Shown here: in pieces, positions 17,802 to 27,408 of the stretch
Layout: each line of letters begins with the position of its first letter
How positions within the stretch are numbered: the stretch's first letter is position 1
Origin: Trinickia acidisoli
Lineage (GTDB): Bacteria; Pseudomonadota; Gammaproteobacteria; Burkholderiales; Burkholderiaceae
DNA length: 64,000 bases
Assembly: GCF_017315725.1 (NCBI RefSeq)
Contig: NZ_JAFLRG010000002.1
Location: 992,001-1,056,000, forward strand
Reading direction: 5' to 3'
Position numbers and translations under genes: made by a program
The notes under the pieces: generated by a model
What the model saw: only the letters and a program-made list of their open reading frames with translations
Databases searched by the model: none
What the model was told of the DNA's origin: nothing

Positions 17802-18656
17802 ATGGGATTGAGCTTCTCCAAGACACGCAGTACCGAGAATCTTCGCTACGAAGAAATGGCGAGTGTGACGCCTGTGCTCGCCGACAGCGGTACGCCCGCT
17901 TCAAGCAGCCGGCGAGCCTTGGCGGCCGGCGGCGTTTTGGCCGGCCTTCCGCGTAAAAGCGCGAATATGTCCCGGAAAATCGTGCCGCAATCCGCAGATA
18001 CTTGGAGCGCGGTCCGCGCGCACATCCATAACCCTGGCGACGACGCCCGAGTCTCGAAGCTGATAGCCATGCTCCAAACGCTCCATCGGGGATCACCGAG
18101 CTTCCGTTCACGTTTGCAAAAAGTTGCCATGGAAGGGGGTGTCACGATCACCGTGGCGGATATGAACAAGATGCCTCACGCCTTCACGCATCCGGGCAAA
18201 CGCCGCATTCATCTGTCAGCGGAAATCGCGACCGACACTCAGGGGCACGCTGCCCGGTCACTTCCGGCGCTCGCGGTGGAAATTTCGAATCTATGCCGGC
18301 GCGACGAATTCGAAACCGTGAACAACCACTTCCGCAATCGACGAATCGGGATCGCACATGCTGCCCGATTGAAAGAAGCCGCGGAATACGGCTCCGTGAG
18401 CGACATGGTCCGCTATTTCTCCGAAGCGCGCGAGATGCTGGAGCAAATCGGCTTCGGCAACCCCTCACAGTGGTATGCGCGCGTAGGAGCCTACGGTGAC
18501 GTTCGAGCTGCTTACCCAACGCTGAACGACTACCTGCGGGTAGCCATCAGTTCAGGCCATACGGCAGGCTACGAACGCCAGTTCTCGAACATTGCGGCGC
18601 AAATGGCTGATCGGGCCGATTCGCCGGTAAGTTCAGCCGAGCGTGCCGCGGATTGA
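17802..18656 (+). CDS. Candidate type III effector with N-myristoylation motif
   Basis: A 284-residue protein starting MGLSFSKT: Gly2 with Ser at position 6 fits the eukaryotic N-myristoylation consensus used by several type III effectors to reach host membranes. A GGAG ribosome-binding site precedes the ATG. The middle (KRRIHLSAEIATD, then ALAVEISNLC) looks faintly like a zincin core, but no HExxH is present. It lies 83 bp after the 1377-residue effector gene with no box of its own, so co-transcription from 13.5 kb is likely. Function unknown. Confidence 0.6.
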   Translation: MGLSFSKTRSTENLRYEEMASVTPVLADSGTPASSSRRALAAGGVLAGLPRKSANMSRKIVPQSADTWSAVRAHIHNPGDDARVSKLIAMLQTLHRGSPSFRSRLQKVAMEGGVTITVADMNKMPHAFTHPGKRRIHLSAEIATDTQGHAARSLPALAVEISNLCRRDEFETVNNHFRNRRIGIAHAARLKEAAEYGSVSDMVRYFSEAREMLEQIGFGNPSQWYARVGAYGDVRAAYPTLNDYLRVAISSGHTAGYERQFSNIAAQMADRADSPVSSAERAAD

Positions 18657-18666
18657 GACAGCGTTC

Positions 18667-19524
18667 TCACGCATAACCGACCGGATAACCGATCGCATAG
18701 GCACGATGCCCCCGATAGCCGGCCGCATGAACGTGATGGCCGGCATAAGCCGCGCTAGCCGAGCCGTAGCCCGCGTAACCGGTAGACGGTGGCGCGTGAT
18801 AAACAACCGGATTGAATAAACCGCTGCGCAGCCCCGCAAGAAAGTCCTTCGTCAAACTGCCAAATCCGAAGCGCAGCGTGTGCCGGCGGCCGAAATAATG
18901 AAAGCCGATATGCGCGTGCGCCCCGCCGAAAGCGTCGTGGCCATACCCGTAGGAAAACCCGATAGGCCGGTGAGCCCCAACGACATGTGTGTGATATCCG
19001 GATGCGCTCCAATGCGAGGCGTAGACCGGGTAACCATACACCGGCGCAGCGGTGGGCGCGGGTGCATGAATCGGCGTTGATTGCGCCGCGTTATTTGGAC
19101 TCGCGTTTGCGCTCGGCTTCGGCTTCAACTTCGCACCACCAGGTTTCAAGCTCGGCCTCGAAGGCGTGCCCTCAGGCATGGATTCGCTTTCGCTCGTGCG
19201 CATATCCTCGTGTGTAGCAAGCAAACGTGCCGCCTGCGATCGCTCTCTCGACGTAGTCGGCATCGTGCGTTGCCGCTCGAGTGCCGCGCGCGAGAAATCG
19301 GCCAATCGACTCGTCGAATCGGCGCGCCGCAGCGGCGTCGCGCTTCCCGGCGCATCCGCGCTGTCGGTGCGCGTTCGTTGCGTCAACGATCCTAGCGCGG
19401 CCTCGCCGCCGCCCAGTCGAGCTCGAGTATTCGGCGGCGGCCATGCCGAGGACGGGCTATTGCTCGCCGGCGTTGGGTAGTGATCGCCGAGCGGCGTAGA
19501 GGATGATCCGATACGGGGTGGCAT
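18667..19524 (-). CDS. Candidate secreted protein with Gly/Tyr/His-rich C-terminus
   Basis: A 285-residue protein. Residues 1-150 are Ser/Pro/Arg-rich and likely disordered. Residues 155-285 are rich in Gly, Tyr, His and Ala (for example GFSYGYGHDAFGG and AGHHVHAAGYRGHRAYA). No Sec signal. It converges with the previous gene across 10 bp. An imperfect hrpII box with a well-placed -10 lies 70-130 nt upstream. The C-terminal composition suggests metal binding or self-association, but no family is recognised. Confidence 0.55.
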   Translation of the reverse strand: MPPRIGSSSTPLGDHYPTPASNSPSSAWPPPNTRARLGGGEAALGSLTQRTRTDSADAPGSATPLRRADSTSRLADFSRAALERQRTMPTTSRERSQAARLLATHEDMRTSESESMPEGTPSRPSLKPGGAKLKPKPSANASPNNAAQSTPIHAPAPTAAPVYGYPVYASHWSASGYHTHVVGAHRPIGFSYGYGHDAFGGAHAHIGFHYFGRRHTLRFGFGSLTKDFLAGLRSGLFNPVVYHAPPSTGYAGYGSASAAYAGHHVHAAGYRGHRAYAIGYPVGYA

Positions 19525-19592
19525 GGTGTTCTCCTGCGGCCCGCTCCGATCGCTAATCGGAGCGGCGATGGCTTACCGTTGATTTACCCGCC

Positions 19593-19655
19593 AGCGTAAT
19601 CTCGCGGCTCAACGGTGATGCCTGCTAGGAACGATAGCGAGTGTCGTCGAGCGAA
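19593..19655 (-). promoter_or_regulatory. Imperfect hrpII box and -10 element
   Basis: On the minus strand TTCGC (19655-19651) is followed after 15 nt by ATCGT (19635-19631), one mismatch from TTCG-N16-TTCG. TACGCT (19598-19593) lies 32 nt downstream and fits YANNNT. The gene it would serve starts at 19524. Confidence 0.45.
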
Positions 19656-19717
19656 ATATCGATAACTAAATCGCGATGCTGACGTACTGCCGCCGCGTGC
19701 CACCGACGACTGCGCTC

Positions 19718-21289
19718 TCAACGGCTCGCGAGCCGAAATTGCGAGACCGCCTCGGCCAGCGTGCCGGCTTGCTCTTCGAGCGACTGCGCCGCGGCCGCGG
19801 CTTGCTCGACGAGCGCCGCGTTTTGTTGCGTCACCTCGTCCATTTGCGAAACGGCCACGCTGACCTGCTCGATCCCGCGGCTTTGCTCGTCGGAAGCTGC
19901 GGCGATTTCGCCGATGATGTCCGAGACCTGCTTGATGGCGCGCTTGACATGCTCCATCGCTTCGCTGACTTCGCTCGCTTGCTTCGAGCCGTCCTGAATC
20001 TGCACCACCGACGATACGATCAGTTCTTTGATTTCCTTGGCGGCGCTTGCCGAACGCTGAGCCAAGCTGCGCACCTCGCTTGCCACGACAGCGAAGCCAC
20101 GCCCCTGTTCGCCCGCACGCGCGGCTTCGACCGCGGCATTCAACGCGAGAATGTTGGTCTGAAAGGCGATGCCTTCGATCACGCCCGTGATCTCCGAAAT
20201 CTTCGTCGAGCTACCGCTGATCTGCTCGATCGTGCCGACCATCGCCTGGACGGCATCGTTACCGGTATCGGCGAGGCCGGTCGCACTCACGGCAAGTCCG
20301 TTCGCCTGCCGTGCATTGTCGGCGTTCTGCTTTACCGTTTCGGTCAATTGCGTCATGCTCGCGGCCGTCTCCTCGAGCGAGGCCGCTTGCTGCTCGGTAC
20401 GCGAAGAGAGATCGGTATTCCCACTCGCAATTTCACGCGAAGCCACACCGACCGAGTCGGCTGCGTTCTGAATCCCCCGCACGGTGTGCGAAAGCTGATC
20501 GTCCATTCGCCGCAGCGCTTCGAGCAATTCACCGAATTCACCGAGCACGTCGACGACGATACGATTCTCGAGCTGGCCGCGCGCAATGTCGTTGGCCACA
20601 CCGATGGCCTTGCCGAGTGGCCGCGAAATGGCCCGCACGAGATAAACACCCGCGATGATCATCCCAACGACGCTCGCCGCCACGAGTGCGAATGCGACGA
20701 TCGCGGCGGTTCGCGCCGTCGCCGCGCCGTCCACCATCGCCTGCTTGGCCTGTTTGCGGTTCACTTCGATGTCTTGGTCCATCAGCTCGATCGAGGCTGC
20801 GGACGCGGACGCTTGCCGATCCACGATTTTCGAAGCCTCGTCCCCGCTTCCGCTTGCAAACAGCGAAACCGCCTTTTGCGTCATATCGACCATATCGGGC
20901 ATGCCCGCGTTGATCTTGTCGGCAATCGCGCGTTCGTCCTCGCCACTGATGGCGGCCGGGTAGTAATGGCTCCAGGCGCGGTTCATCCGCTGCAGATCGT
21001 CGCGAACGCGATCGAGCGATGTCGCCGCATCCGCCTGGTCGAGCGGCGTCGCCGCACCCGCCTTGTCGTGTTCAATTCGGCGGAACCGCAAACGAATGTC
21101 CAACTGCGCGGTGCGAACGTCGGTCAGATCGATGATCGGCAGCGTATTGCCTTCGTATGAATCCGTGATAAAGCTATCGAGCCTTGCGATGTTGATCGCG
21201 CCGTATGATCCGACGATCGCCAGCAACGCGACGCTGAGGCTCAGTACGGCGATGATCTTGAATTTGATTGTTTGGGTAAAAGTTTTCAT
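19718..21289 (-). CDS. Methyl-accepting chemotaxis protein
   Basis: A 523-residue Tar/Tsr-like chemoreceptor. It has an N-terminal membrane helix (KIIAVLSLSVALLAIVGSYG), a periplasmic four-helix ligand domain of about 150 residues, a second helix near residue 195, a HAMP domain and a long cytoplasmic signalling domain with the hairpin tip GIAFQTNILALNAAVEAAR. I start at the ATG giving MKTFTQTIKFK; the longer frame adds residues without membrane or receptor features. Ligand unknown. A perfect 14-bp palindrome lies 138 bp upstream of its start. Confidence 0.92.
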   Translation of the reverse strand: MKTFTQTIKFKIIAVLSLSVALLAIVGSYGAINIARLDSFITDSYEGNTLPIIDLTDVRTAQLDIRLRFRRIEHDKAGAATPLDQADAATSLDRVRDDLQRMNRAWSHYYPAAISGEDERAIADKINAGMPDMVDMTQKAVSLFASGSGDEASKIVDRQASASAASIELMDQDIEVNRKQAKQAMVDGAATARTAAIVAFALVAASVVGMIIAGVYLVRAISRPLGKAIGVANDIARGQLENRIVVDVLGEFGELLEALRRMDDQLSHTVRGIQNAADSVGVASREIASGNTDLSSRTEQQAASLEETAASMTQLTETVKQNADNARQANGLAVSATGLADTGNDAVQAMVGTIEQISGSSTKISEITGVIEGIAFQTNILALNAAVEAARAGEQGRGFAVVASEVRSLAQRSASAAKEIKELIVSSVVQIQDGSKQASEVSEAMEHVKRAIKQVSDIIGEIAAASDEQSRGIEQVSVAVSQMDEVTQQNAALVEQAAAAAQSLEEQAGTLAEAVSQFRLASR

Positions 21290-21426
21290 GGCTCCGTGGA
21301 TTCTTACTGTCATTCGGCGAAACGAAGCAGGGCGTGTCGCATACCCTATTCCCCGTGAATGGGTAAACGGCACGCCGCGCTTACCGGCACAGGGCAAACG
21401 GCAACCGGGAATCGCTGAAACCACTG

Positions 21427-21440
21427 TAAGGAATTCCTTA
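21427..21440. promoter_or_regulatory. Palindrome TAAGGA-N2-TCCTTA upstream of chemoreceptor
   Basis: TAAGGAATTCCTTA is a perfect 14-bp palindrome in the promoter region of the minus-strand chemoreceptor. The same AAGGA-N2-TCCTT core occurs at 21598-21609 and, extended to 16 bp, at 28810-28825. The shape resembles NarL/RcsB-family operators, and a NarL-type regulator is encoded at 22.1 kb. Confidence 0.5.
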
Positions 21441-21597
21441 GCGTGCGGCAGATCGCTAAAGCGCCCAGCACGACGAACGGCCGCAGGAATCCGCAATCGT
21501 CCCGGCTAGAGCGAATGAATCCTCTATTTATTAGGACTTCTAACTTTTAACGACCGCCCCTTCTCTCACCTCGTGCGATTCCCCTCATATGATTTGG

Positions 21598-21609
21598 AAG
21601 GAAATCCTT
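21598..21609. promoter_or_regulatory. Second copy of the AAGGA-N2-TCCTT palindrome
   Basis: A perfect 12-bp inverted repeat (AAGGA, AA, TCCTT) about 170 bp upstream of the 73-residue gene at 21780 and also about 310 bp upstream of the divergent chemoreceptor. It shares the spacer AA with the copy at 28810. Confidence 0.45.
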
Positions 21610-21779
21610 ACAGCGAAATCAAGCCTTCCTTACCCATACTTTCGGCTTCTCCCTATCGAGCCTGCGCGCACACACGCGTAGCATGGAATCTCGCACGCAA
21701 ACCCGCGCACCAGCACCGACACGTTCTCATGCAACGCGGAACCACACCCATTCAATCGGAGAACAGGAGCACGCCGAAG

Positions 21780-22001
21780 ATGATCACCTCGTTCCTAAAC
21801 ACCGATTCGCCGGAGCTGCCAGGGGAAGAATTCGAACTGCACCAGTGGTTGGCGGACTGGCATCACTACGCGCTGACCGACGGCCATATTCATTCGACGT
21901 ATGAGCTCGATGACGAAACGGTCGAGCGGCTCGAAAGCTACTTCAAATTGGGGCTCACACCGCGCGAAGGCGTCGGCGTGCTATTCGGTACGCTGCATTG
22001 A
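21780..22001 (+). CDS. Small hypothetical protein
   Basis: A 73-residue acidic protein (MITSFLNTDSPELPGEEFEL, later DDETVERLESYFKLGLTPREG). The C-terminal half looks helical. GGAG lies about 13 nt before the ATG, somewhat far; an in-frame ATG at 21729 is an alternative. It stands between two minus-strand signalling genes. No family recognised. Confidence 0.5.
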   Translation: MITSFLNTDSPELPGEEFELHQWLADWHHYALTDGHIHSTYELDDETVERLESYFKLGLTPREGVGVLFGTLH

Positions 22002-22075
22002 ATCGCGCAACGCCGGCATCGAGGTGCCGGCCATTCGAATATCGCCTGCTAGTATCGCCCGCTAAAAGCAAGCAT

Positions 22076-22708
22076 TCACTGCGCCGCGAGACCGTGGCGT
22101 ATGGAATAACGAAAGAGTTCGGCGTTGTTGCCAACCCCGAGTTTCTGCATCAAGCGCCGCTTGTGCGTGCTGATCGTCTTGGCGCTCAATGCAAACGCCT
22201 CGGCGATATCGTTGATGCTGCGCCCGCTCGCAAGCAACCGCAGCACCTCGAATTCGCGATCCGAGAGGATTTCATGCGGCGGCACGTCGCTCGAATGCCG
22301 CTCGAAAACGACCGCATCGACGAGCGTCGGATCGATGAAGCGCCCGCCCGTCGCGAGCTTGCGAATCGCGGCCAGCAGCACCTCGGGATCGCTGTCCTTC
22401 GTCACGTAGCCGCTCGCGCCCGCCCGCAGCGCGCGTGAAACGACTTGCGCTTCGTTATGGATGCTGAGAATCAGGATCGGCATGTCCGGATATTCGCCGT
22501 GTACGCGGCGAATCAGATCGACGCCGCTGATACCCGGCATCGTAATGTCGAGTAGCAGCAAGTCCACTTCCCGGCCGCGCAGCTTGCCGAGCACGTCCGC
22601 GCCGCTCGCTGCCTCGTCCACCACCGTCACGTCGGTAGCAGTCGCCATGATCTGCTTCAAGCCGCTGCGCACTACCGCGTGATCATCCGCGATCAGAATC
22701 TTGATCAT
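22076..22708 (-). CDS. NarL/FixJ-type response regulator
   Basis: A 210-residue two-domain regulator. The receiver has the acidic pair in ILIADDHA, the phosphoacceptor in LLLLDITMPGISG, the conserved Ser and Lys (VTKD). The C-terminal LuxR helix-turn-helix reads LSDREFEVLRLLASGRS, then SAKTISTHKRRLMQKLGV. The start chosen gives MIKILIADD and overlaps the end of the upstream kinase gene by 26 nt. It is the probable output partner of that HisKA_3 kinase and the best in-window candidate to bind the TAAGGA palindromes. Confidence 0.92.
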   Translation of the reverse strand: MIKILIADDHAVVRSGLKQIMATATDVTVVDEAASGADVLGKLRGREVDLLLLDITMPGISGVDLIRRVHGEYPDMPILILSIHNEAQVVSRALRAGASGYVTKDSDPEVLLAAIRKLATGGRFIDPTLVDAVVFERHSSDVPPHEILSDREFEVLRLLASGRSINDIAEAFALSAKTISTHKRRLMQKLGVGNNAELFRYSIRHGLAAQ

Positions 22709-24335
22709 CTTCTCTTCCACTCTCGACAGGAATACTGATCGATACCACCGTCCCCGAACCGGGGGCACTGTCGATCTGCAATGACGCTCCAATGAGCCTG
22801 GCTCGCTCGCTCATGCCGAGCAAGCCATACGAATCGCGTTTGCCGGCCGCCGCCGGATCGAAGCCGCAACCGTTATCGCTCACGTTCAGTATGAGCCCGC
22901 GCTCGTTACGCATCATCGTGACGTGAACGCGCGTGGCCCGCGCGTGGCGCGCGACGTTCGTCATCGACTCCTGCACGACGCGAAACAGCGCCGTCGCATG
23001 CGCATCGTCGAGTTCGGGCTCGCCGGCGTTCAAGACGAGCCGGCACGGAATACCCGTGCGCTTGCCGAAATCGTCCGCCAGCCATTCGAGCGCGGAAACA
23101 AGCCCGAAGTTGAGCGCGGCGGGCCGCAGATGGTTCGCCACGTTGCGCACCATCAGGATCGTCTGCTCGACGAGATCGCGCATGCCGGTTACCTTCTCCA
23201 GCAAGTCGGGCGCATCGCCCAAACGCATCTTGAGCAATGATACGTCCATCTTCAAGGCAGTCAGCAATTGACCCAGCTCGTCGTGAATCTCGAGCGCGAT
23301 CCGCTTGCGGTCGTCTTCGCGTATCGCCTCCATGTAAGCGCTCAACTGACGAAACTGCTCTCGCGATTCCAACAGCGCTTGCTCGATACGTTTGCGCTCC
23401 GTCACATCGCGGATACCGACATAGATCGCGGGCTCGTCCTGAAACGTCGCCAGCCGCGCCGTGATCGCAACCCAGAACGTGGTGCCGTCGAGCCGGCGCA
23501 CGGACACTTCGGTGTCGCTCACGTTGCCGTCGAGCCTGACGCGCTCGAGCAGCTTGCGCCGCCCGTCCTCCTCGACGTAGAAGTCGTTGATGCTGACATT
23601 CGGTTGCTCATGCTCCGCCACGCCGAACAACTGCCGCCACTGCTCGTTCGCATACAGGACGTGCGGCTTGGCGATCGAGCCGATGCAAAGCGGCACGGGG
23701 CTCGCCTCGACGATCTCGCGCAAGCGCGCCTCGCTGAGCTTCAAGCGCGCCTGCGCGTGTTCGCGTTCGGCGATCTCGGCGCGCAGGTCGTCGTTGGCGC
23801 GTGCGAGTTGCTCGGTGCGGCGGGCCACGCGCAATTCGAGCTCGTCGCGAACGCATGAGAGTTCGAACTCGGCCTGCTGCCTGACCCTCACCTCCTGCTG
23901 CAGTTGCCGGTTCTGCTCGACGAGCGCCGTTTGCATTTCGCGCATCGCCAGGTGCACGTCCATTCGCGCAATGACTTCGTCGATCCGTACCGGCTTCGTC
24001 ACATAGTCGACGCCGCCTGCGCGAAAGCCCTCGATCATGTCGCTGATGCCATCGGCCACCGTCATGAAGATGACGGGTATGTCGCGTGTCTGCGCATCTC
24101 CCTTCAGTCGCCGGCAGGTATCGAAGCCGTTGATGCCGGGCATGTTGACGTCGAGCAGGATCAACTCGGGCTGGGAAAAGCGTGCGCGCTCGATCGCCTC
24201 CGCGCTGTCGAGCGCGATCAGCACGCGAAAACCGCGCTCGCCGAGCGCATCGACGACCACGGCAAGGTTAGCCGGCGTATCGTCGACGATCAGCACGGTC
24301 GCCGTACGCGGGCGGTAATCGTCCAATTGAGTCAC
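22683..24335 (-). CDS. Receiver-PAS-HisKA_3 sensor kinase
   Basis: A 550-residue cytoplasmic kinase. Residues 10-125 are a receiver (VLIVDDTPANL, LILLDVNMPGING, VTKPV). A coiled coil spans about 130-200, a PAS domain about 205-325 and a HisKA_3 dimerisation domain with H-box IALEIHDELGQ, then an ATPase domain (NGCGFDP, YGLLGMSER). HisKA_3 kinases partner NarL-type regulators such as the next gene. The N-terminal receiver can accept phosphate from the upstream hybrid kinase, with which it overlaps by 4 nt. Confidence 0.9.
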   Translation of the reverse strand: MTQLDDYRPRTATVLIVDDTPANLAVVVDALGERGFRVLIALDSAEAIERARFSQPELILLDVNMPGINGFDTCRRLKGDAQTRDIPVIFMTVADGISDMIEGFRAGGVDYVTKPVRIDEVIARMDVHLAMREMQTALVEQNRQLQQEVRVRQQAEFELSCVRDELELRVARRTEQLARANDDLRAEIAEREHAQARLKLSEARLREIVEASPVPLCIGSIAKPHVLYANEQWRQLFGVAEHEQPNVSINDFYVEEDGRRKLLERVRLDGNVSDTEVSVRRLDGTTFWVAITARLATFQDEPAIYVGIRDVTERKRIEQALLESREQFRQLSAYMEAIREDDRKRIALEIHDELGQLLTALKMDVSLLKMRLGDAPDLLEKVTGMRDLVEQTILMVRNVANHLRPAALNFGLVSALEWLADDFGKRTGIPCRLVLNAGEPELDDAHATALFRVVQESMTNVARHARATRVHVTMMRNERGLILNVSDNGCGFDPAAAGKRDSYGLLGMSERARLIGASLQIDSAPGSGTVVSISIPVESGREDDQDSDRG

Positions 24336-26494
24336 GCAACCCCTCCCGCATGTAGATGACGCTCGACGAACGCGAGCAGCGCCTTCGACTGATAGGTGCG
24401 CGCAAACGTGCGCACGGCAGAGGCGAACGGCTCGTAGCGGGAATCGCCTGCATTCAGCACATCGGCCCAGTCCCGCACGCCACGCATGTCGCCCATGCGC
24501 GCGAGCTGGTGCAGTTCGTGCATCGATTCGGCCGGCGGCGTCGGCAACACGACGTTCGCGAGCTGCGCGAGATCCGGCGTCTGTTCATGACGTTGCAATG
24601 AATAGATCCACTTGATCCCGAGTAGCGCGGCGATTTCCGTCTCCAATCGATTGAAGTCCAGCGGCTTGGGCAAAAATGCATTGGCACCCGCCGCAAGCGT
24701 TTTGCCGACATCCGTTGCCGACGAACTGGCCGACAGCGCGATGATCGGTATGCCGTGAAACTCGGGTAGCGCGCGCACGTGACGAATGAACTCGAGCCCG
24801 TCGATGCCGGGCATCACGATGTCGGTCAGAACGAGCGACACGTCCGATCGCGTCAGGGCCACAAAGCTTTCGGCAGCGTCTTGCGCAGCGATGACCGCAA
24901 ATCCCAGGCTGCGCAGCCAATCGGAAACGATCGCGCGGTTGACCTCGACGTCGTCGATGACGAGCGCGGTGCGCCGCGGGCCCTCATAGGCGGTTGCGAT
25001 TCGCACGCTGTCTCGCGCCAGCGCGAATTCGCTCGTCTCGATCGCCGGCGGCAGATCGAAACGAAACACACTGCCGCGGCCAACCTCGCTATCGGCAGCG
25101 ATGTCGCCACCCATGGCGCGAACGAACTGCCGGCTGATCGCAAGCCCGAGCCCCATGCCGCCGTCGCGGCTCGTCTTTCGCCTGCCTTGCTCGAACGGCA
25201 GGAAGATGCGTTCGAGTTCGTCGGTATCGACGCCGCACCCGGTGTCGCGCACTTCGAACCCGGCTCCGCCCGACGCGCTGCGTCGCACGCACAACTCGAC
25301 GGTTCCGCGCCCCGTGAACTTGACGGCGTTCGTCAGCAAATTCAGCAGCACTTGCCGTAGGCGGCGCTCATCGGCGCGCACGCCGACGGGCACATCGGGT
25401 TCGATCTTGCAAACGAATCGAAGCCCCTTCTCCGCGGCCTTCATGACGATCACCTCTTTGATCGCGCTCACGGTTGCGGCCAGCGGAACGTCGGTAATCT
25501 CGACCCGCATGCGCCCCGCTTCGATCATCGCGAAGTCGAGCACCTCGTGAATCAACGCGAGCAACTGCTCGCCGCAACGCAGCATCACGGCAACGGCCTC
25601 GCGCTGCGTATCGCCGAGCGAGCCGTCGCGGCGCAGGATCTGCGCGTAGCCGAGAATCCCGTTCAGCGGCGTGCGCAATTCATGACTCATGCTGGCAAGG
25701 AACGCACTCTTGGCGCCGTTCGCGGCCTCGGCGGCATGTCTCGCCTCACGTTCGACCGCGGCGTCGAGCTCGTCGAGATACGCACCGTGCACGCGCGAGG
25801 CCATCGCATTGATGGCTGACACCACGTGATCGAGCTCGTCGGGCACGCCGCCCGAGCGGCGGTGGAGTGTCAACGGCGTCGGCAGCTCGCGATAATCGTA
25901 ACGCGCGACCGCTCGGGCTATCGCCACTAGATGCCGCATCACGAGCCGGTTCAACAGCCACGTAATGAAAAGCGCGACGAGAAACGTATTGGCCGCCTGA
26001 TTCACGAGAATCAGCGCAGCGGTACGCGCCAGCGAGCGATAAAGATCGTCCAGCGTGGCCTCGACGTGCAAAATTCCAATCGATCGTTGCGCGCCCTGCA
26101 CCTCGCGCATGATCGGAAAATCGTGGGCGATCGCAGCGCTTGCGCCGACGAGGTGGCCCGCCGAAACGATCATCGGATCGGCGCCGTCCTCTCGCACTTG
26201 CACAGCACTGATGCCGTCGAGCCGAAGCATGCCCTCCAACTCGAGCGTCAGTTCCGATCGATCGAGCCGCCATAGCGCTTCGGAAAGGCTACCGCTATAG
26301 ATGCGATCAACCTCGGAAAGGCGCCCTTGCAGGAGCGCAACGCCATGCCGGTACTCTCGATAGAGCTGCACGGCGGTCAGTGCTACCGTGACGATGCAAC
26401 TGAACGCGAATACGACGACGAACAGCCGCAGTACCACGCTGCCGCGTAGACGATCCATCAAGCGCCGCCTCGAAATTGACGCATTGAAATTCAT
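24332..26494 (-). CDS. Membrane hybrid histidine kinase
   Basis: A 720-residue hybrid kinase: a membrane helix at about 22-43, a periplasmic domain of about 125 residues, a second helix (AALILVNQAANTFLVALFITW), a HAMP-like linker, HisKA with MSHELRTPLNGILG, an ATPase domain (GMGLGLAISRQFV), a receiver (ALVIDDVEVNR, LVLTDIVMPGIDG) and a C-terminal helical region of about 85 residues. It lies 38 bp after the solute-binding protein gene, which may deliver the signal. The receiver suggests a phosphorelay to the next kinase or regulator. Confidence 0.9.
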   Translation of the reverse strand: MNFNASISRRRLMDRLRGSVVLRLFVVVFAFSCIVTVALTAVQLYREYRHGVALLQGRLSEVDRIYSGSLSEALWRLDRSELTLELEGMLRLDGISAVQVREDGADPMIVSAGHLVGASAAIAHDFPIMREVQGAQRSIGILHVEATLDDLYRSLARTAALILVNQAANTFLVALFITWLLNRLVMRHLVAIARAVARYDYRELPTPLTLHRRSGGVPDELDHVVSAINAMASRVHGAYLDELDAAVEREARHAAEAANGAKSAFLASMSHELRTPLNGILGYAQILRRDGSLGDTQREAVAVMLRCGEQLLALIHEVLDFAMIEAGRMRVEITDVPLAATVSAIKEVIVMKAAEKGLRFVCKIEPDVPVGVRADERRLRQVLLNLLTNAVKFTGRGTVELCVRRSASGGAGFEVRDTGCGVDTDELERIFLPFEQGRRKTSRDGGMGLGLAISRQFVRAMGGDIAADSEVGRGSVFRFDLPPAIETSEFALARDSVRIATAYEGPRRTALVIDDVEVNRAIVSDWLRSLGFAVIAAQDAAESFVALTRSDVSLVLTDIVMPGIDGLEFIRHVRALPEFHGIPIIALSASSSATDVGKTLAAGANAFLPKPLDFNRLETEIAALLGIKWIYSLQRHEQTPDLAQLANVVLPTPPAESMHELHQLARMGDMRGVRDWADVLNAGDSRYEPFASAVRTFARTYQSKALLAFVERHLHAGGVA

Positions 26495-26532
26495 GTTTGC
26501 TTCAGAAGAAACACACCCTCACGACCACCGGA

Positions 26533-27408
26533 TCAGTTGGGCATCCAGTATTCGTTCGGGATATCGCGGTCCGCGTCCGACAGATGCCGATTGTCGAGGT
26601 AGATGACCGTTCGGTGCCCGAGGTCGGCGCGCTCGAGTGCCGTCCGAATGCAGGGTTGCGAATCGAACAGCCGCTGGAACGAACCGTCGCGATAAGCCGC
26701 GCGCAAGCCCGATTCGATCGTCCGCGCGAGCTGTTCGTCACGCTTGCTCGTATAGAAAATGAAATCCGAGCGGTAGACAAGCATTAAATGACGCTCGACG
26801 ACGAGATCTGGATTGGCCTCGTGTAGCGCCTTCAATTCGGTCCACGCTTCGACGAGGCCGCGCGGAAAGTAGTCGATGCGGCCCGCCTCGGTCATTCGAA
26901 ACAACGAATCGTAGGTCGACGTGTCGATATGCAACCCGGCATCGCGAAGTATCTCCGTGTCAACCCATCCGAAACCCTGCCCCCCCGTCATCGCCTTCAA
27001 TGCGTCGAGCGAGTTGATTTTATCGAACTCGGCCTGGCGATCCTTACGAATCAGCAGAACCCGGTAGCCGATCAGGCCTCGATAAATCGGCATTCGGATC
27101 GGGCGCAGCCTGGCTTCATCGTCGGCCGACATGCTAACCCAAGCGAGATTGACCGAGCGGCCTTCGGCCAACTCGCGCAGTGCCCGCTCGCGCTGCATGA
27201 CGTCGTGCGACGGACGAACCGTATAGTCCGCATGGGCTTCGCGCATTGCGAGATCGAGAACGGCTTTGGCATAGGCCGCCCTCGGATCGTCGACGCTCAT
27301 GAACCGCGGATAAACGATGTCGAAGTGCTCGGCGTGCGCGAACGGCGCGAACAATCCAAGCACGCCAACGATTGCCGCAGACAAGACATGGAGAGAAACG
27401 CGAATCAT
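26533..27408 (-). CDS. Periplasmic solute-binding protein, family 3-like
   Basis: A 291-residue secreted protein with a signal peptide (IRVSLHVLSAAIVGVLGLFAPFAHA). The mature part resembles SBP family 3 proteins used as sensors (FDIVYPRFMSVDD, then a mid-domain NSLDALKAMTGGQGFGWV). No transporter genes are adjacent; instead it sits between an anti-sigma gene and a hybrid kinase. This suggests a sensory rather than an uptake role. Starts one base after the anti-sigma stop. Confidence 0.8.
   Translation of the reverse strand: MIRVSLHVLSAAIVGVLGLFAPFAHAEHFDIVYPRFMSVDDPRAAYAKAVLDLAMREAHADYTVRPSHDVMQRERALRELAEGRSVNLAWVSMSADDEARLRPIRMPIYRGLIGYRVLLIRKDRQAEFDKINSLDALKAMTGGQGFGWVDTEILRDAGLHIDTSTYDSLFRMTEAGRIDYFPRGLVEAWTELKALHEANPDLVVERHLMLVYRSDFIFYTSKRDEQLARTIESGLRAAYRDGSFQRLFDSQPCIRTALERADLGHRTVIYLDNRHLSDADRDIPNEYWMPN

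Noticed and set aside
17802..18656. Zinc metalloprotease assignment for the myristoylated candidate
   Set aside because: A helix resembling a zincin active-site helix is present (ALAVEISN) but it lacks both His residues.
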